This document shows positions 1 through 10,465 of a stretch of 64,000 bases of DNA, piece by piece. The notes under the pieces are model-generated. The model saw only the letters and a program-made list of their open reading frames with translations. It was not told where the DNA came from and ran no database searches. Position numbers and translations under genes: made by a program. Position 1 is the stretch's first letter. Every line of letters starts with the position of its first letter. The DNA is from Cellvibrio sp. PSBB023 (GTDB lineage: Bacteria > Pseudomonadota > Gammaproteobacteria > Pseudomonadales > Cellvibrionaceae): contig NZ_CP019799.1 of the NCBI RefSeq assembly GCF_002007605.1, forward strand, positions 1,736,001 through 1,800,000, read 5' to 3'.

Positions 1-307
1 TGGAAATACGCTCTTGTTGGGCAGCGGCAACAGCGGCGCGAATTTCTTTTACACCCGACAGCACCGCTGACAGGGTTTCAAAACGTGCGTCCGCCTGCTC
101 TGCAAACAGTTTGGCAAGCGATGTTTTGCCAACACCGGGCGGCCCCCACAAAATCATCGAGTGCAATTGACCGCGGGTAATGGCTTCACGCAGCGGCTTG
201 CCGGCACTGAGCAGGTGTTCCTGACCTATGTAGTCATCCAGATTGCGCGGGCGCATACGCGCGGCAAGGGGTTGATAGGCGGGAGCACTGCTGGCAAAAA
301 GATCCAT
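1..307 (-). CDS. rarA: Replication-associated recombination protein A, N-terminal part
   Basis: Only the first ~102 codons are present; the rest lies beyond base 1. The reading begins [20 protein letters not shown] and contains IGQEHLL followed by the Walker A motif GPPGVGKT, as in the RarA/MgsA AAA+ family related to clamp loaders. These ATPases act at stalled replication forks. The start ATG lies 23 bp downstream of the lolA stop, so it is probably the last gene of an ftsK-lolA-rarA operon, an order known in pseudomonads. Identity is confident; the missing part (Walker B, tetramerisation domain) cannot be assessed. Confidence 0.93.
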   Translation of the reverse strand, partial: MDLFASSAPAYQPLAARMRPRNLDDYIGQEHLLSAGKPLREAITRGQLHSMILWGPPGVGKTSLAKLFAEQADARFETLSAVLSGVKEIRAAVAAAQQERIS

Positions 308-330
308 GGGATAGGGTGTCAGCTCAAGGT

Positions 331-960
331 TTAATCATTCAGAATTTCAACGCCTTCCGGCGGAACAAAGAAGAAATTTTCTTCCGGCAATGCCACATTG
401 CGCTGCACATTACCCAGCACACAACGGGTCAGTTGTCCCAAGCTGTCCTGAATCGCAAATTCAGCCAATTGCCCGGACTTAAAGACCAGAGTGAGCTGCT
501 GGAACATACCATCAGTTACCTTGGGCGTGAGAGTGTATTGTTCTGTATCGGCGTCTTTTGCGGTACGGGCAACGGAAAAGTTTTTACGCAGTTGCGCTAT
601 ATCTGCACTTAATAATAAGGCCGGTGTTTCGCGCAGGTCATCGGTAAACTCGCGGATATTGACGGTTTCCAGATCCGGGTCATACAGCCAGATGGTTTTG
701 TTATTGGAAACCAATAGTTGTGGCATAGGCTCCAGGGTTTTCCAGTAAAACTTTCCCGGACGCATCAGCATAAAATTACCGCTGCTACGCTCTTGCTCTA
801 CCCCGGCTTTGTCGTAAGTGGTTTGCACAAAGTCACCCTGCAAAGTGTTCATGACATCAAGTTGCTTGCGCAGTTGTGCGGCCGCCTGATCGTCGGCGGC
901 ATATGCGACGACTGAAAGTAGGACTAACAGGCCGGTAAAAAATCGAGCAAAAACGTTCAT
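331..960 (-). CDS. lolA: Outer-membrane lipoprotein carrier protein LolA
   Basis: A 209-residue periplasmic protein with a Sec signal peptide (hydrophobic [15 protein letters not shown], predicted cleavage after AYA). The mature part has the LolA signatures: [11 protein letters not shown], then [15 protein letters not shown], and the [10 protein letters not shown] strand. LolA takes lipoproteins from the LolCDE transporter and carries them across the periplasm to LolB. Length is normal for the family. It lies 70 bp downstream of ftsK and 23 bp upstream of rarA on the same strand, which fits co-transcription. Confidence 0.95.
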   Translation of the reverse strand: MNVFARFFTGLLVLLSVVAYAADDQAAAQLRKQLDVMNTLQGDFVQTTYDKAGVEQERSSGNFMLMRPGKFYWKTLEPMPQLLVSNNKTIWLYDPDLETVNIREFTDDLRETPALLLSADIAQLRKNFSVARTAKDADTEQYTLTPKVTDGMFQQLTLVFKSGQLAEFAIQDSLGQLTRCVLGNVQRNVALPEENFFFVPPEGVEILND

Positions 961-1030
961 ATGAATTCCAACAGTAGATTGAGGTTACAGACACCCGAAT
1001 CCTATCGGGTGAGGATGAACCTGAGATAAA

Positions 1031-3394
1031 TTAATCGCGCCCGCCGGGCACCAAAACCTCACGATTACCATTATGGCCTGCAGAAGACACCACGCCCGCC
1101 GCCTCCATGGTTTCGATCAACCGTGCCGCGCGGTTGTAGCCAATGCGCAATTTGCGCTGTACCGACGAGATGGATGCCTTGCGCGATTCAATCACAAACG
1201 AGACAGCTTCATCGTAAAGTGCATCGGTTTCACCATCAGCGTCCTCGCCACCTTCACTGGGCAGACCGGGAACCGGGATAGAGTTGTTGTCATCGTCGGT
1301 GATGCCATCAATGTATTGTGGCGAGCCACGTTTCTTCCAATCGGCGACGACATTGTGAACTTCGTGATCATCCACAAAAGCACCATGTACACGAATGGGT
1401 ACGCTAGTACCCGACGGTAGATAGAGCATATCGCCATGGCCAAGCAATTGGTCTGCACCACCTTGATCCAGAATGGTTCGGGAGTCGATTTTAGAAGATA
1501 CCTGAAAGGCGATACGCGTTGGCACGTTGGCTTTAATCAAGCCGGTAATAATGTCGACCGAGGGACGCTGGGTAGCGAGAATCAAATGGATGCCGGCAGC
1601 ACGCGCCTTTTGCGCGATACGGGCAATCAACTGCTCTACTTTTTTCTTGTCGACAATCATCATCATGTCGGCAAATTCATCGATCACCACCACAATAAAG
1701 GGCAGCGATTCCAGATCCGGCGCGGTGGCGACCTCGGCACCAGCCTCAAAATTATCTTCCGGTTTAAACAGAGGGTCTTTGATGGGTTCACCCACTTTGA
1801 TGGCATCCTCCACCTTGCGGTTAAAGCCCGCCAGGTTACGCACGCCCAGAGCCGACATGAGTTTGTAACGGCGCTCCATTTCCCCTACGCACCAACGCAG
1901 GCCGTTAGAGGCGTCTTTCATGTCGGTGATAACAGGCGTGAGCAAATGTGGAATACCCTCATATACCGAGAGTTCCAGCATTTTGGGGTCAACCAGAATC
2001 AAACGAACTTCTTTCGGTGTGGACTTGTACAACAAGCTCAGCAGCATGACGTTTACGCCCACCGACTTACCCGAACCCGTGGTACCAGCGACCAACAAGT
2101 GCGGCATTTTGGCCAGATCCGCCACAATAGGCTCGCCGGAAATATCGTGCCCCAAAGCCATAGTCAGCGGTGATTTGGCGTGATCGTAAGCCTCGGAGGA
2201 AATCACTTCCGACAGACGTACCATTTCGCGGTGCGCATTGGGGATTTCCACCCCCATCACCGATTTACCCGGTATGACCTCCACTACCCTTACCGATACC
2301 ACGGCAAGCGAGCGCGCCAGGTCTTTGGCAAGCCCGGAAATACGGCTGGCTTTAATGCCCGGCGCCGGCTGGATTTCAAAACGGGTCACTACCGGCCCGG
2401 GCTGCACTGAAACCACCTCGATTTCTATACCGAAATCTTTCAGTTTGAGTTCCAGCAGGCGCGACATGGCCTCCAGGGATTCTTTGGAATAGCCCTTATC
2501 GCTGCGCTTATCAGCAGGATCAAGCAGATTCAGGGGCGGCAATTGTCCTACGGCAGGTTCCAGCGATTCAAACAAGGAGGGCTGTTTTTCCTTTTCAACA
2601 CGCGGGCTGGGCGCGGGTTTCTTTTTGGGCGGCTCGGCAATGATCACCGGCGCAACACGCTTGGCTTCCTGTTTTACATGCTGCTCGACGACTTCGCGGC
2701 GATGTTCTTGCGCTCTCACGGCGATTTGCTTTTCCGCGCGCTCGCGTTGGTAAACCTGCCACTTTTCAAGCAGCTTATTACAGCCAATCACCACCCAGCG
2801 ACCAATATCTTCAGCCAGTTTGAGCCAGGAAAGATCGGTAAAAATGGTCATGCCCACTAAAAACATACTGAGCATTAATAATGTGCCGCCGGTATAGTTA
2901 AACGCATCAAAGATGCCATCGGACACCGCTGCGCCTAACAAGCCACCATTGGAATAAGGCAATACCGATGCGCCGTCGCTATAGTGCATCGCCGCAATAC
3001 CGGTACCAGCGACCATCACCAGCACCAATCCCACGGCACGCAAGCCAAAAAATAACCAGTCGATGGCATCCTGACGGGTACGATCCTTAAGAACCAGCCA
3101 TGCGCGGTAGGCAATCATCACCGGAAACAAGTAGGCCAAATACCCGAACAGCGAAAAGAACACATCTGCAATCCATGCACCAAAAGAGCCACCCGCGTTT
3201 TGTACCAAGGTATTTTCACCTGTCTTGGACCACCCCGGATCCATAGGGTCATAACTGACCATAGCGATTAGCAGATACAAGCAGATGGCGCCCAAACAGA
3301 TCAGCGCCCCCTCTTTCAAAAGACGAACGAGCAGGCTGGAAGTTTGTTCGGAAGCAGGTGCGCGGCGTTGCGGAGTTACTGATTTCAATGGCAA
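1031..3394 (-). CDS. ftsK: DNA translocase FtsK
   Basis: 787 residues. The N-terminal ~190 residues hold four or five membrane segments that anchor the protein at the division septum. A short charged linker (about 200-290) follows, far shorter than in E. coli FtsK but usual in pseudomonad-like species. The motor has Walker A GTTGSGKS near residue 437 and the Walker B segment [13 protein letters not shown]. The C-terminal gamma domain is a winged helix ([19 protein letters not shown]) that reads KOPS sites and activates XerCD at dif. It is the first gene of the lolA-rarA run. Nothing is missing. Confidence 0.97.
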   Translation of the reverse strand: MPLKSVTPQRRAPASEQTSSLLVRLLKEGALICLGAICLYLLIAMVSYDPMDPGWSKTGENTLVQNAGGSFGAWIADVFFSLFGYLAYLFPVMIAYRAWLVLKDRTRQDAIDWLFFGLRAVGLVLVMVAGTGIAAMHYSDGASVLPYSNGGLLGAAVSDGIFDAFNYTGGTLLMLSMFLVGMTIFTDLSWLKLAEDIGRWVVIGCNKLLEKWQVYQRERAEKQIAVRAQEHRREVVEQHVKQEAKRVAPVIIAEPPKKKPAPSPRVEKEKQPSLFESLEPAVGQLPPLNLLDPADKRSDKGYSKESLEAMSRLLELKLKDFGIEIEVVSVQPGPVVTRFEIQPAPGIKASRISGLAKDLARSLAVVSVRVVEVIPGKSVMGVEIPNAHREMVRLSEVISSEAYDHAKSPLTMALGHDISGEPIVADLAKMPHLLVAGTTGSGKSVGVNVMLLSLLYKSTPKEVRLILVDPKMLELSVYEGIPHLLTPVITDMKDASNGLRWCVGEMERRYKLMSALGVRNLAGFNRKVEDAIKVGEPIKDPLFKPEDNFEAGAEVATAPDLESLPFIVVVIDEFADMMMIVDKKKVEQLIARIAQKARAAGIHLILATQRPSVDIITGLIKANVPTRIAFQVSSKIDSRTILDQGGADQLLGHGDMLYLPSGTSVPIRVHGAFVDDHEVHNVVADWKKRGSPQYIDGITDDDNNSIPVPGLPSEGGEDADGETDALYDEAVSFVIESRKASISSVQRKLRIGYNRAARLIETMEAAGVVSSAGHNGNREVLVPGGRD

Positions 3395-3815
3395 TGTCCC
3401 GATTCAGATACGAAAGCACAAGTGAATAAACGAAGGCTATTGTAATTACTGGCGGCAGATTTACCACCGGCAAGATCACTCTGTAGGGAAATGAACGAAA
3501 AAAGCAGCGTCACCGTAGGATTTCGCTCACTTTACAGACAATTCAAGGTTAAAAACCCGATGGGGAGCAGCCTGCAATACTGGCTTTCGCCCTCCCGCGG
3601 CTAGCCAGACGCTCGCCTTACTGCATTTGATGCCAGATTGGCAGATAAAACCTTACTTTTTATCGCTTGGAACTATAAGAAAAATCAAATACTAATTATT
3701 TTTTTATGCTCACAATTTTCGAGAGTATTTCTCAACACCTCAACTAGACTCTATTCTGCGAATGAGCTAATGCCTCCAACGAGGCGTGTTTCCATAGATA
3801 TGGATAAATCATGCT
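3395..3815. other. Divergent intergenic region, ftsK / histidine kinase
   Basis: This 421-bp stretch separates the divergent ftsK (minus) and histidine-kinase (plus) genes and must hold both promoters. The half next to the kinase is AT-rich. I found no convincing promoter pair, operator or hairpin. A 65-codon reading frame at 3638-3835 runs into the kinase start and has no recognisable protein features, so it is not annotated. Confidence 0.5.
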
Positions 3816-5969
3816 ATGAACGGACGTGTGGTTAACCTCAAGGGACGCCCACTATTTTTAGTTGGTATAGCAACACTGCTTATCCTGGTGGGGCTTAGTG
3901 TGATCGCCAGTTGGCACCTCCCTTCTCTCTTTGCCCCAATCTACCCCTACACCACACTCATGGCTTACAACACTGCCATTGGTTTTATTGCCTGCGGTGT
4001 TGGCTTGTTAGCGATCAATAACAATCAATGGCATAAAGTCTTCCTCAGCATTTTGCTGCTGTGGGTGATCGGCATAGTCACCCTCATCGACCTGCTCACC
4101 GACTTGAATTTGCACACTACGGATTGGTTTGTCTTCCTGCTGCACGAACCGCCCCTGCGCAACCAACCTATATCGCCGACCACCAGCAGCATGTTTTTAC
4201 TGGCAGGTGCTGCGCTGGCATTTGGCTATATCAAACGTGGCAATGCAGCACTGCTGGCGACACTGATTTGTTTGCTGATCATTCTGATCGCTACCGCTGC
4301 TGTCATGGGGCAAAGTTTTGGCCTACTGCCCAACTTTGTATGGCTGGGTATAAAGATGGCGCCACATACCGTTGTAGGGCTCATTACTTTTGCTCTGGCA
4401 ATTATTGTGTTGCGTTATACCGCTGCCATCAATGCCTTTAATCGCCTCACAGTTTTTCATCGGCTTGTGACCGGTTTTATTTTTATGAGTTTGCTGTTTG
4501 TAGGGATAGGTTCGATTGCCGTATTGCAAATCAATAGTGTGGCCGCCATTTCGCAGCAACTTTATTCAGGGCCGTTGCAAATCAGTAATGCGCTGTTACG
4601 GATAAAATCCCGCACCAGCAAATTGAACCGCACCGCAAAGGATATTGCCGTAGCACCGGAACTGGCGCAGAAACGCAATTTACCGGTATATATTGCAGAG
4701 ACAGAGACATCCATCACTAAAGAACTGACCTTCATTGCACAACAAGCACCTTACGCAGCCGCTGCAGAACAACTCCAAAAAGCGTTTAACCAGTGGCAGG
4801 TATTACTGGCAACAATGCACCACCAATTACAAGCGGGCGATATTGATGGCTATCGCCACCTCGCATTGGAAGATAGCCAGGACATTGTTCAAACATTGGA
4901 AAAAATTTGCGACCTAACGATTGATCGGGCACAAAATGAAATACGTAGACTCAATGACCAAGCATTAATCACCAAACACCATGCCGGTAATTTGATGATG
5001 GTGGTTATCCTGGGTTTTTTAGTGGTGGGCATTATGGTTGCCGCACTGATTACCCGCAGCTTAAGCTGGCAACTGCAAAAAATTCGTACCGCAATGCTGG
5101 CGCTGGCACAAGGCAATACACAAGTAGATATTCCTTTTCTTGATCACCCACGCGACGTAGGTGATATGGCAAAAACACTCAAAGTATTTGCACAAAACAT
5201 TGATGAACGGAATAAGTCGACAGCCCTGTTGGCTCAACATCAAAGAATACTGGAAAAAACCAATTTGCAACTGGCACAAACCAATAAAGAACTGGAAACC
5301 TTTGCTTACGTGGCCTCACACGATTTGAAATCGCCCTTGCGCGGCATTGCACAGCTCTCCACCTGGATCGAGGAAGATTTGGAAGAGCAGCAGTTTGCTG
5401 AAGTCAATAAACACACCGTGATGTTGCGCAATCGCATTCAACGCATGGAAAAACTGCTAGACGACCTGCTCGCGTTTTATCGCGCCGGAAAAACGGACGG
5501 TAATCTGGTACAGGTCGATGTCGCATACATGGCCAAGGAATTATTCGATATTCAAAATACCAAGCCCGGCTTACACCTGGAACTGGCAGAAAACTTGCCC
5601 AATTTCACCACTCTCAGCACCCCCTTCGAGCAGGTATTGCGCAATTTATTTTCCAATGCCATCAAACACCATGATCGCGAACAGGGAATGATTCGACTCA
5701 GCTGCACCACATTGCCCAACCAGTTTTATCGCTTCAGCGTGTGCGATGACGGCCCTGGCATTCCCGAAAAATTCCAGCAGCGGGTGTTTGGCATGTTTCA
5801 AACCCTGAAGCCGCGCGACGAATTGGAAGGCAGTGGTATGGGCTTAGCCCTGATTAGAAAAATTGTCGACACCTACGGCGGCACTATCACATTGGAATCA
5901 GAAGGGCGCGGTTGCTGTTTTCACTTTAGCTGGCCGCAACACATCACCAAGGATCAAAAAGATGACTGA
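3816..5969 (+). CDS. Membrane sensor histidine kinase with HAMP domain
   Basis: 717 residues. About seven hydrophobic segments fill the first ~235 residues. A helical, probably periplasmic sensor region (about 240-390) and one more membrane helix (about 393-412) follow, then a HAMP linker and a coiled coil. The HisKA H-box ASHDLKSPLRG places the phosphoacceptor at His502. The ATPase domain has the N-box NLFSNAIKHH, the G1 box DDGPGIP and the G2 box GSGMGLAL. The ligand is not evident. The 3' end overlaps the next gene by 8 bases, so kinase and receiver are almost certainly translationally coupled. No strong Shine-Dalgarno sequence precedes the ATG, so the start is less certain than the identity. 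Confidence 0.88.
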   Translation: MNGRVVNLKGRPLFLVGIATLLILVGLSVIASWHLPSLFAPIYPYTTLMAYNTAIGFIACGVGLLAINNNQWHKVFLSILLLWVIGIVTLIDLLTDLNLHTTDWFVFLLHEPPLRNQPISPTTSSMFLLAGAALAFGYIKRGNAALLATLICLLIILIATAAVMGQSFGLLPNFVWLGIKMAPHTVVGLITFALAIIVLRYTAAINAFNRLTVFHRLVTGFIFMSLLFVGIGSIAVLQINSVAAISQQLYSGPLQISNALLRIKSRTSKLNRTAKDIAVAPELAQKRNLPVYIAETETSITKELTFIAQQAPYAAAAEQLQKAFNQWQVLLATMHHQLQAGDIDGYRHLALEDSQDIVQTLEKICDLTIDRAQNEIRRLNDQALITKHHAGNLMMVVILGFLVVGIMVAALITRSLSWQLQKIRTAMLALAQGNTQVDIPFLDHPRDVGDMAKTLKVFAQNIDERNKSTALLAQHQRILEKTNLQLAQTNKELETFAYVASHDLKSPLRGIAQLSTWIEEDLEEQQFAEVNKHTVMLRNRIQRMEKLLDDLLAFYRAGKTDGNLVQVDVAYMAKELFDIQNTKPGLHLELAENLPNFTTLSTPFEQVLRNLFSNAIKHHDREQGMIRLSCTTLPNQFYRFSVCDDGPGIPEKFQQRVFGMFQTLKPRDELEGSGMGLALIRKIVDTYGGTITLESEGRGCCFHFSWPQHITKDQKDD

Positions 5970-6420
5970 AAACCCCTACCCAAACCTTAATCCAGGCCAT
6001 TTTAAAGCCGTCAGCCTGCTGATTATTGACGACGACGATATAGATGCAACGGCCCTGCGGCGTGCACTGCACAAGCTAAAGTTGCTCAACCCACTCTATC
6101 GCGCCAAGGACGGCTTGGAAGCCATTGAAATGTTGCGTAATGGTAATGTGCCCAGCCCCTACATTATTCTGCTGGACATCAATATGCCGCGCATGAATGG
6201 CATAGAGTTTTTGGAAGTGCTGCGCGCCGACCCGGAACTGACCCACGCCGTGGTATTTGTGCTGACGACCTCCAAATCCGATGAGGATATTTTGGCGGCC
6301 TATCGTGAACACGTGGCTGGCTATCTGCTGAAACAGCGTATGGACAGCGATTTCATCCAGGTGATTGGCTTGCTGGATCACTATTGGCGCGTGATTGAGC
6401 TGCCACACCCCGAACAGTAA
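5962..6420 (+). CDS. Single-domain response regulator (Rcp1-like)
   Basis: A 152-residue stand-alone receiver with no output domain. The acidic pocket is IIDDDDID, the phosphoacceptor is Asp72 (ILLDINMPRMNG), the switch Thr is in VLTTSKSDED and the conserved Lys in GYLLKQR. Its form resembles the Rcp1-type regulators paired with phytochrome-like kinases. I chose the ATG at 5962, which overlaps the kinase stop; the open frame extends further upstream only inside the kinase gene. It probably takes phosphate from the upstream kinase and acts by protein contact or as a relay to the next gene. The partner assignment is inference. Confidence 0.9.
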   Translation: MTENPYPNLNPGHFKAVSLLIIDDDDIDATALRRALHKLKLLNPLYRAKDGLEAIEMLRNGNVPSPYIILLDINMPRMNGIEFLEVLRADPELTHAVVFVLTTSKSDEDILAAYREHVAGYLLKQRMDSDFIQVIGLLDHYWRVIELPHPEQ

Positions 6421-6459
6421 ATATCGCAAGGGTTCACTGCTCCAGGAGACTTAATCTGC

Positions 6460-8217
6460 ATGAAGCTATTACTGATCGATGACAATGAACTGGATCGTCA
6501 GGCGATTATTCGGACCTTTAAAAAGTCCGAATGGGATATCACTATCGCCCAAGCCTGTTCAGCCAGCGAAGGTCTGGCACAATTTGACAGTGACGACTTT
6601 GATGCCGTTTTGCTGGATTATCGCCTGCCGGATATCGACGGCATGGAAGTGTTGCACCTGTTGGCCAAACACCCCCATCACCACGCTGCCGTAATCATTC
6701 TCACCGGCGCCAGTGCTGACGAGGATCTGGAGCGCGAATTTATTGAAGCGGGCGCGCAGGATGTGCTGTTCAAATCGGAAATCGCCCACAAACACCTCAC
6801 CCGCGCCATTACCCATGCCCGCGCGCGCCACGAACTTGAGCACCAATTACACGAGAGCCACCAGCGTTTGCGTGCGCTGGCAGAGAATGACTCACTGACT
6901 GGTCTCGCCAATCGCTACTATTTTGATGAGAGCCTGCGCGCCGCCATCCAGCGTGCCAGACGACAACAGGATCAACTCGCCCTGCTCTTTCTGGATTTGG
7001 ATAACTTCAAATTCATCAACGATGGCTTGGGCCACTTAATCGGCGATCAGGTCTTGCAAGAAGTTGCCAAACGACTGGTGAACGTTGTGCGCGCCGGGGA
7101 TGTTGTCTGCCGTCTGGGGGGCGATGAATTTGCCATCCTGGCCCACAACTTTGAATCCCAGGAGGCGATCAGCCAGCTCGCCCAACGGATTTTGGATGAC
7201 CTGCGGCAGCCCATCGTGGTGGGCAATAATGAACACCGCATTTCCAGCAGTATTGGCATAGCCACCTACCCAGATGCCGGTGAAAATGCCAGCGATTTAC
7301 TCAAAGCAGCCGATATGGCGATGTACCGCGCCAAGCAAGATGGCCGCGATAATTTCCAGTTTTTCTCTCCCGCTATGCAAGCGCAAATGCAAGAGCGCCT
7401 GCATCTTGAAAAAGAATTGCGCGCCCTGATTCCCACTGATCACTTTGTGCTGTTTTACCAGCCAATTGTGGACGCACAAACCTTTGAAGTCTGCGGTGCA
7501 GAAGGCCTCATTCGATGGGATCATCCCGAGCGTGGCATATTGCCGCCCAGCGAATTCATCAGCTTGGCGGAAGAGATTGGACTCATCAGCGAAATCGATT
7601 CCCGCAGCCGATTGAATGCCTGCAAACAATTGGCGAAATGGCGCCAGCAAGGGCTGGTCAACGACGATTTCAACATGAAGTTCAACGTCTGTGCGCAGTT
7701 GCTGACCGACGAGGATCTCTACCGCGGCATTATTGCTGATCTCACGACTACAGGCCTGCCCGGCTCCTGCGTCAGCCTGGAAATCACGGAGTCCATCCTG
7801 ATTGAAAACCTGACACGAACCGCACAGAAGCTGCAGCAAATGCGCGACTATGGCATCGACATCGCCGTAGACGATTTTGGTACCGGCTACTCTTCCATCG
7901 CCTACCTCAAAGAATTACCCGCGCGCACACTCAAAATTGACCGCAAATTTGTCCAGAACATCCCCGACAATCTGGCCGACTGCCGGATTTTGCGGGCGAT
8001 GATTGTATTCGCCAAAAGCCTCGATTTGATTGTGGTGGTTGAAGGTGTGGAAACCCGTGAACAAGCGCGTATTTGTCGCGATTACGGCGCAGATTTGCTC
8101 CAGGGTTACCTGTTTTCCAAACCCCTGCCGCCAGTGGCATTCGAGCAGTTTTTACACAACCACAATGCCATAGAATGGACCAAACACCTCTCGGTGCTAG
8201 GCATACTGACGGGCTGA
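6460..8217 (+). CDS. Response regulator with GGDEF and EAL domains (c-di-GMP turnover)
   Basis: 585 residues: receiver (1-120, phosphoacceptor Asp53 in LLDYRLPDID), a short coiled coil, GGDEF (about 140-300) and EAL (about 320-570). The diguanylate cyclase site is intact (GGDEF at 220-224), with an RAGD I-site at 211-214, correctly spaced for product inhibition. In the EAL domain the signature reads EGL (348-350) instead of EAL, but the Glu is kept, as are LEITES, DDFGTGYSS, the Lys of LKIDRKF and VVEGVE. Phosphodiesterase activity is therefore still plausible. It follows the receiver gene by 39 bp with an AGGAG ribosome site, so it probably belongs to the same signalling operon. Confidence 0.92.
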   Translation: MKLLLIDDNELDRQAIIRTFKKSEWDITIAQACSASEGLAQFDSDDFDAVLLDYRLPDIDGMEVLHLLAKHPHHHAAVIILTGASADEDLEREFIEAGAQDVLFKSEIAHKHLTRAITHARARHELEHQLHESHQRLRALAENDSLTGLANRYYFDESLRAAIQRARRQQDQLALLFLDLDNFKFINDGLGHLIGDQVLQEVAKRLVNVVRAGDVVCRLGGDEFAILAHNFESQEAISQLAQRILDDLRQPIVVGNNEHRISSSIGIATYPDAGENASDLLKAADMAMYRAKQDGRDNFQFFSPAMQAQMQERLHLEKELRALIPTDHFVLFYQPIVDAQTFEVCGAEGLIRWDHPERGILPPSEFISLAEEIGLISEIDSRSRLNACKQLAKWRQQGLVNDDFNMKFNVCAQLLTDEDLYRGIIADLTTTGLPGSCVSLEITESILIENLTRTAQKLQQMRDYGIDIAVDDFGTGYSSIAYLKELPARTLKIDRKFVQNIPDNLADCRILRAMIVFAKSLDLIVVVEGVETREQARICRDYGADLLQGYLFSKPLPPVAFEQFLHNHNAIEWTKHLSVLGILTG

Positions 8218-8265
8218 CCTACCGCCAGGCAATGTTACATAGCCAAACCCAATACGGCAGATTGA

Positions 8266-9315
<1,050 letters not shown>

Positions 9316-9344
9316 TAGCTGGCACGTAGCGTCGGTAATCAAAT

Positions 9345-9382
9345 AAAAAGGGGGAAGGTCAGCACTGACCTTCCCCTTTTTA
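9345..9382. terminator. Bidirectional terminator, trxB / DUF3313-like lipoprotein
   Basis: A long GC-rich stem (GGGAAGGTCAG pairs with CTGACCTTCCC) is flanked by A5 on the left and T5 on the right. It can end transcription of the convergent genes on both strands. Confidence 0.93.
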
Positions 9383-9406
9383 TTTGCTGGTGTTTACCTG
9401 TGCCGT

Positions 9407-10096
9407 TTATTTGGCAGCCAGACGATCCAACTCTGTGCGCAAGGTGCGCAACCATTGGTTAAACGCCAAGCGAATTTGTATGTTATTGGTCACACGATTG
9501 TTCTCTTCCCAAATCCGCCCCAAATCGCGACGGTCAGTAATAATGGCCAACAAATCACCGGTTGCAGAATCAATCAACGTCAGCTCCAAGGTCATGGTGC
9601 CCATACCTTCACTGTACACTTTCATCATAGTCGGGCGCCCTTGGGGATCGTCCTTACTGGCCAGGGGGGCAATTTCAAGAATTTTTGCCTTTACTTGCAA
9701 CACATCTGCCCCTGCTTGCAAGGATGTTGCAAAACGACCATCGGCAATCAGGTTATTCATCAAGGCTTCGGTGTAACGCTCCTGATAATAACGTCGATCC
9801 GCATCGCTCAGCTCCCATGGGGTATCATTAATTTTATCAGTGGTTTGTTTGCGAATTTTGACTTCGTTTAAATCCAACTGCTCCACCAACAGTTTTCTGT
9901 ACTGTGCAAATTGTGCATTGGGAGCCACAAAAGTACCGTCAAAACGACTACTCTCAACTGCACTTAGCCCCGCCTGATCCGCTTTTGCCGCCGCCACTTT
10001 TTCATGGGGTTTAGTCAAGGAACAACCGGCTACAACACCTGCCGCGAGCGCAATCACTACCACTTTTACGCTGAGATTTTTCATGGAGAGTTTCAT
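9407..10096 (-). CDS. DUF3313-like lipoprotein
   Basis: 229 residues with a lipoprotein signal: Lys-rich start, hydrophobic core and lipobox VAGC. The body (FDGTFVAPNAQFAQYRKLLV, later SEGMGTMTLELTLIDSATG and a C-terminal amphipathic helix) resembles DUF3313-type lipoproteins, which usually carry a two-subdomain periplasmic fold of unknown role. Asp at +2 is absent (CSL), so outer-membrane sorting is expected. A second ATG four codons downstream is an alternative start. It is a single gene convergent with trxB. The family call is from memory of the pattern and moderately certain. Confidence 0.7.
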   Translation of the reverse strand: MKLSMKNLSVKVVVIALAAGVVAGCSLTKPHEKVAAAKADQAGLSAVESSRFDGTFVAPNAQFAQYRKLLVEQLDLNEVKIRKQTTDKINDTPWELSDADRRYYQERYTEALMNNLIADGRFATSLQAGADVLQVKAKILEIAPLASKDDPQGRPTMMKVYSEGMGTMTLELTLIDSATGDLLAIITDRRDLGRIWEENNRVTNNIQIRLAFNQWLRTLRTELDRLAAK

Positions 10097-10420
10097 AGAT
10101 TACCTGCCTGAAGTTCGGAAGACTGCAACCCTATTTGCTAAACGCGGCCATTGCAGTCATTGGTTGTACCGCATGTATATAAGACGTTATTCGTATTCAT
10201 GGGTTCATTAGTTGCATGCGCGCAATACAGTAGCCACTCGCACATCTCTCAACCGTAGAACGATAAGTTATTGAAGCACAAAAACAAACCGGGAAGCATA
10301 GGCTCCTCAATCAAGTTTGTAATATTTTGTAGTTCTCTCACCACTTTCCGCTAATGCTTTCGACCCACCATCACCAACAAACAAAATATGCCTGCTCAAT
10401 GTCAATGCATCAGTAAAAAC
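10097..10420. other. Intergenic region between purL and the DUF3313-like lipoprotein gene
   Basis: No open frame, hairpin or repeat of note apart from the purL terminator at its right end. The left side presumably holds the lipoprotein promoter; I could not assign convincing -35/-10 boxes. Confidence 0.5.
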
Positions 10421-10449
10421 AACAAAGGAGGCCGAAGCCTCCTTTGTTT
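10421..10449 (-). terminator. purL terminator
   Basis: Perfect stem AACAAAGGAGGC / GCCTCCTTTGTT with a 4-5 nt loop, read on the minus strand into a T-rich run. It lies 16 bp past the purL stop. Confidence 0.9.
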
Positions 10450-10465
10450 CACACACCAGAAATAA

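Noticed and set aside
1436..2173. 245-codon open frame on the plus strand opposite ftsK
   Set aside because: Lies wholly antisense to conserved ftsK motor sequence and shows no protein family pattern; a codon-bias shadow.
3638..3835. 65-codon frame before the histidine kinase
   Set aside because: Overlaps the kinase start in another frame, with no ribosome site or recognisable pattern.
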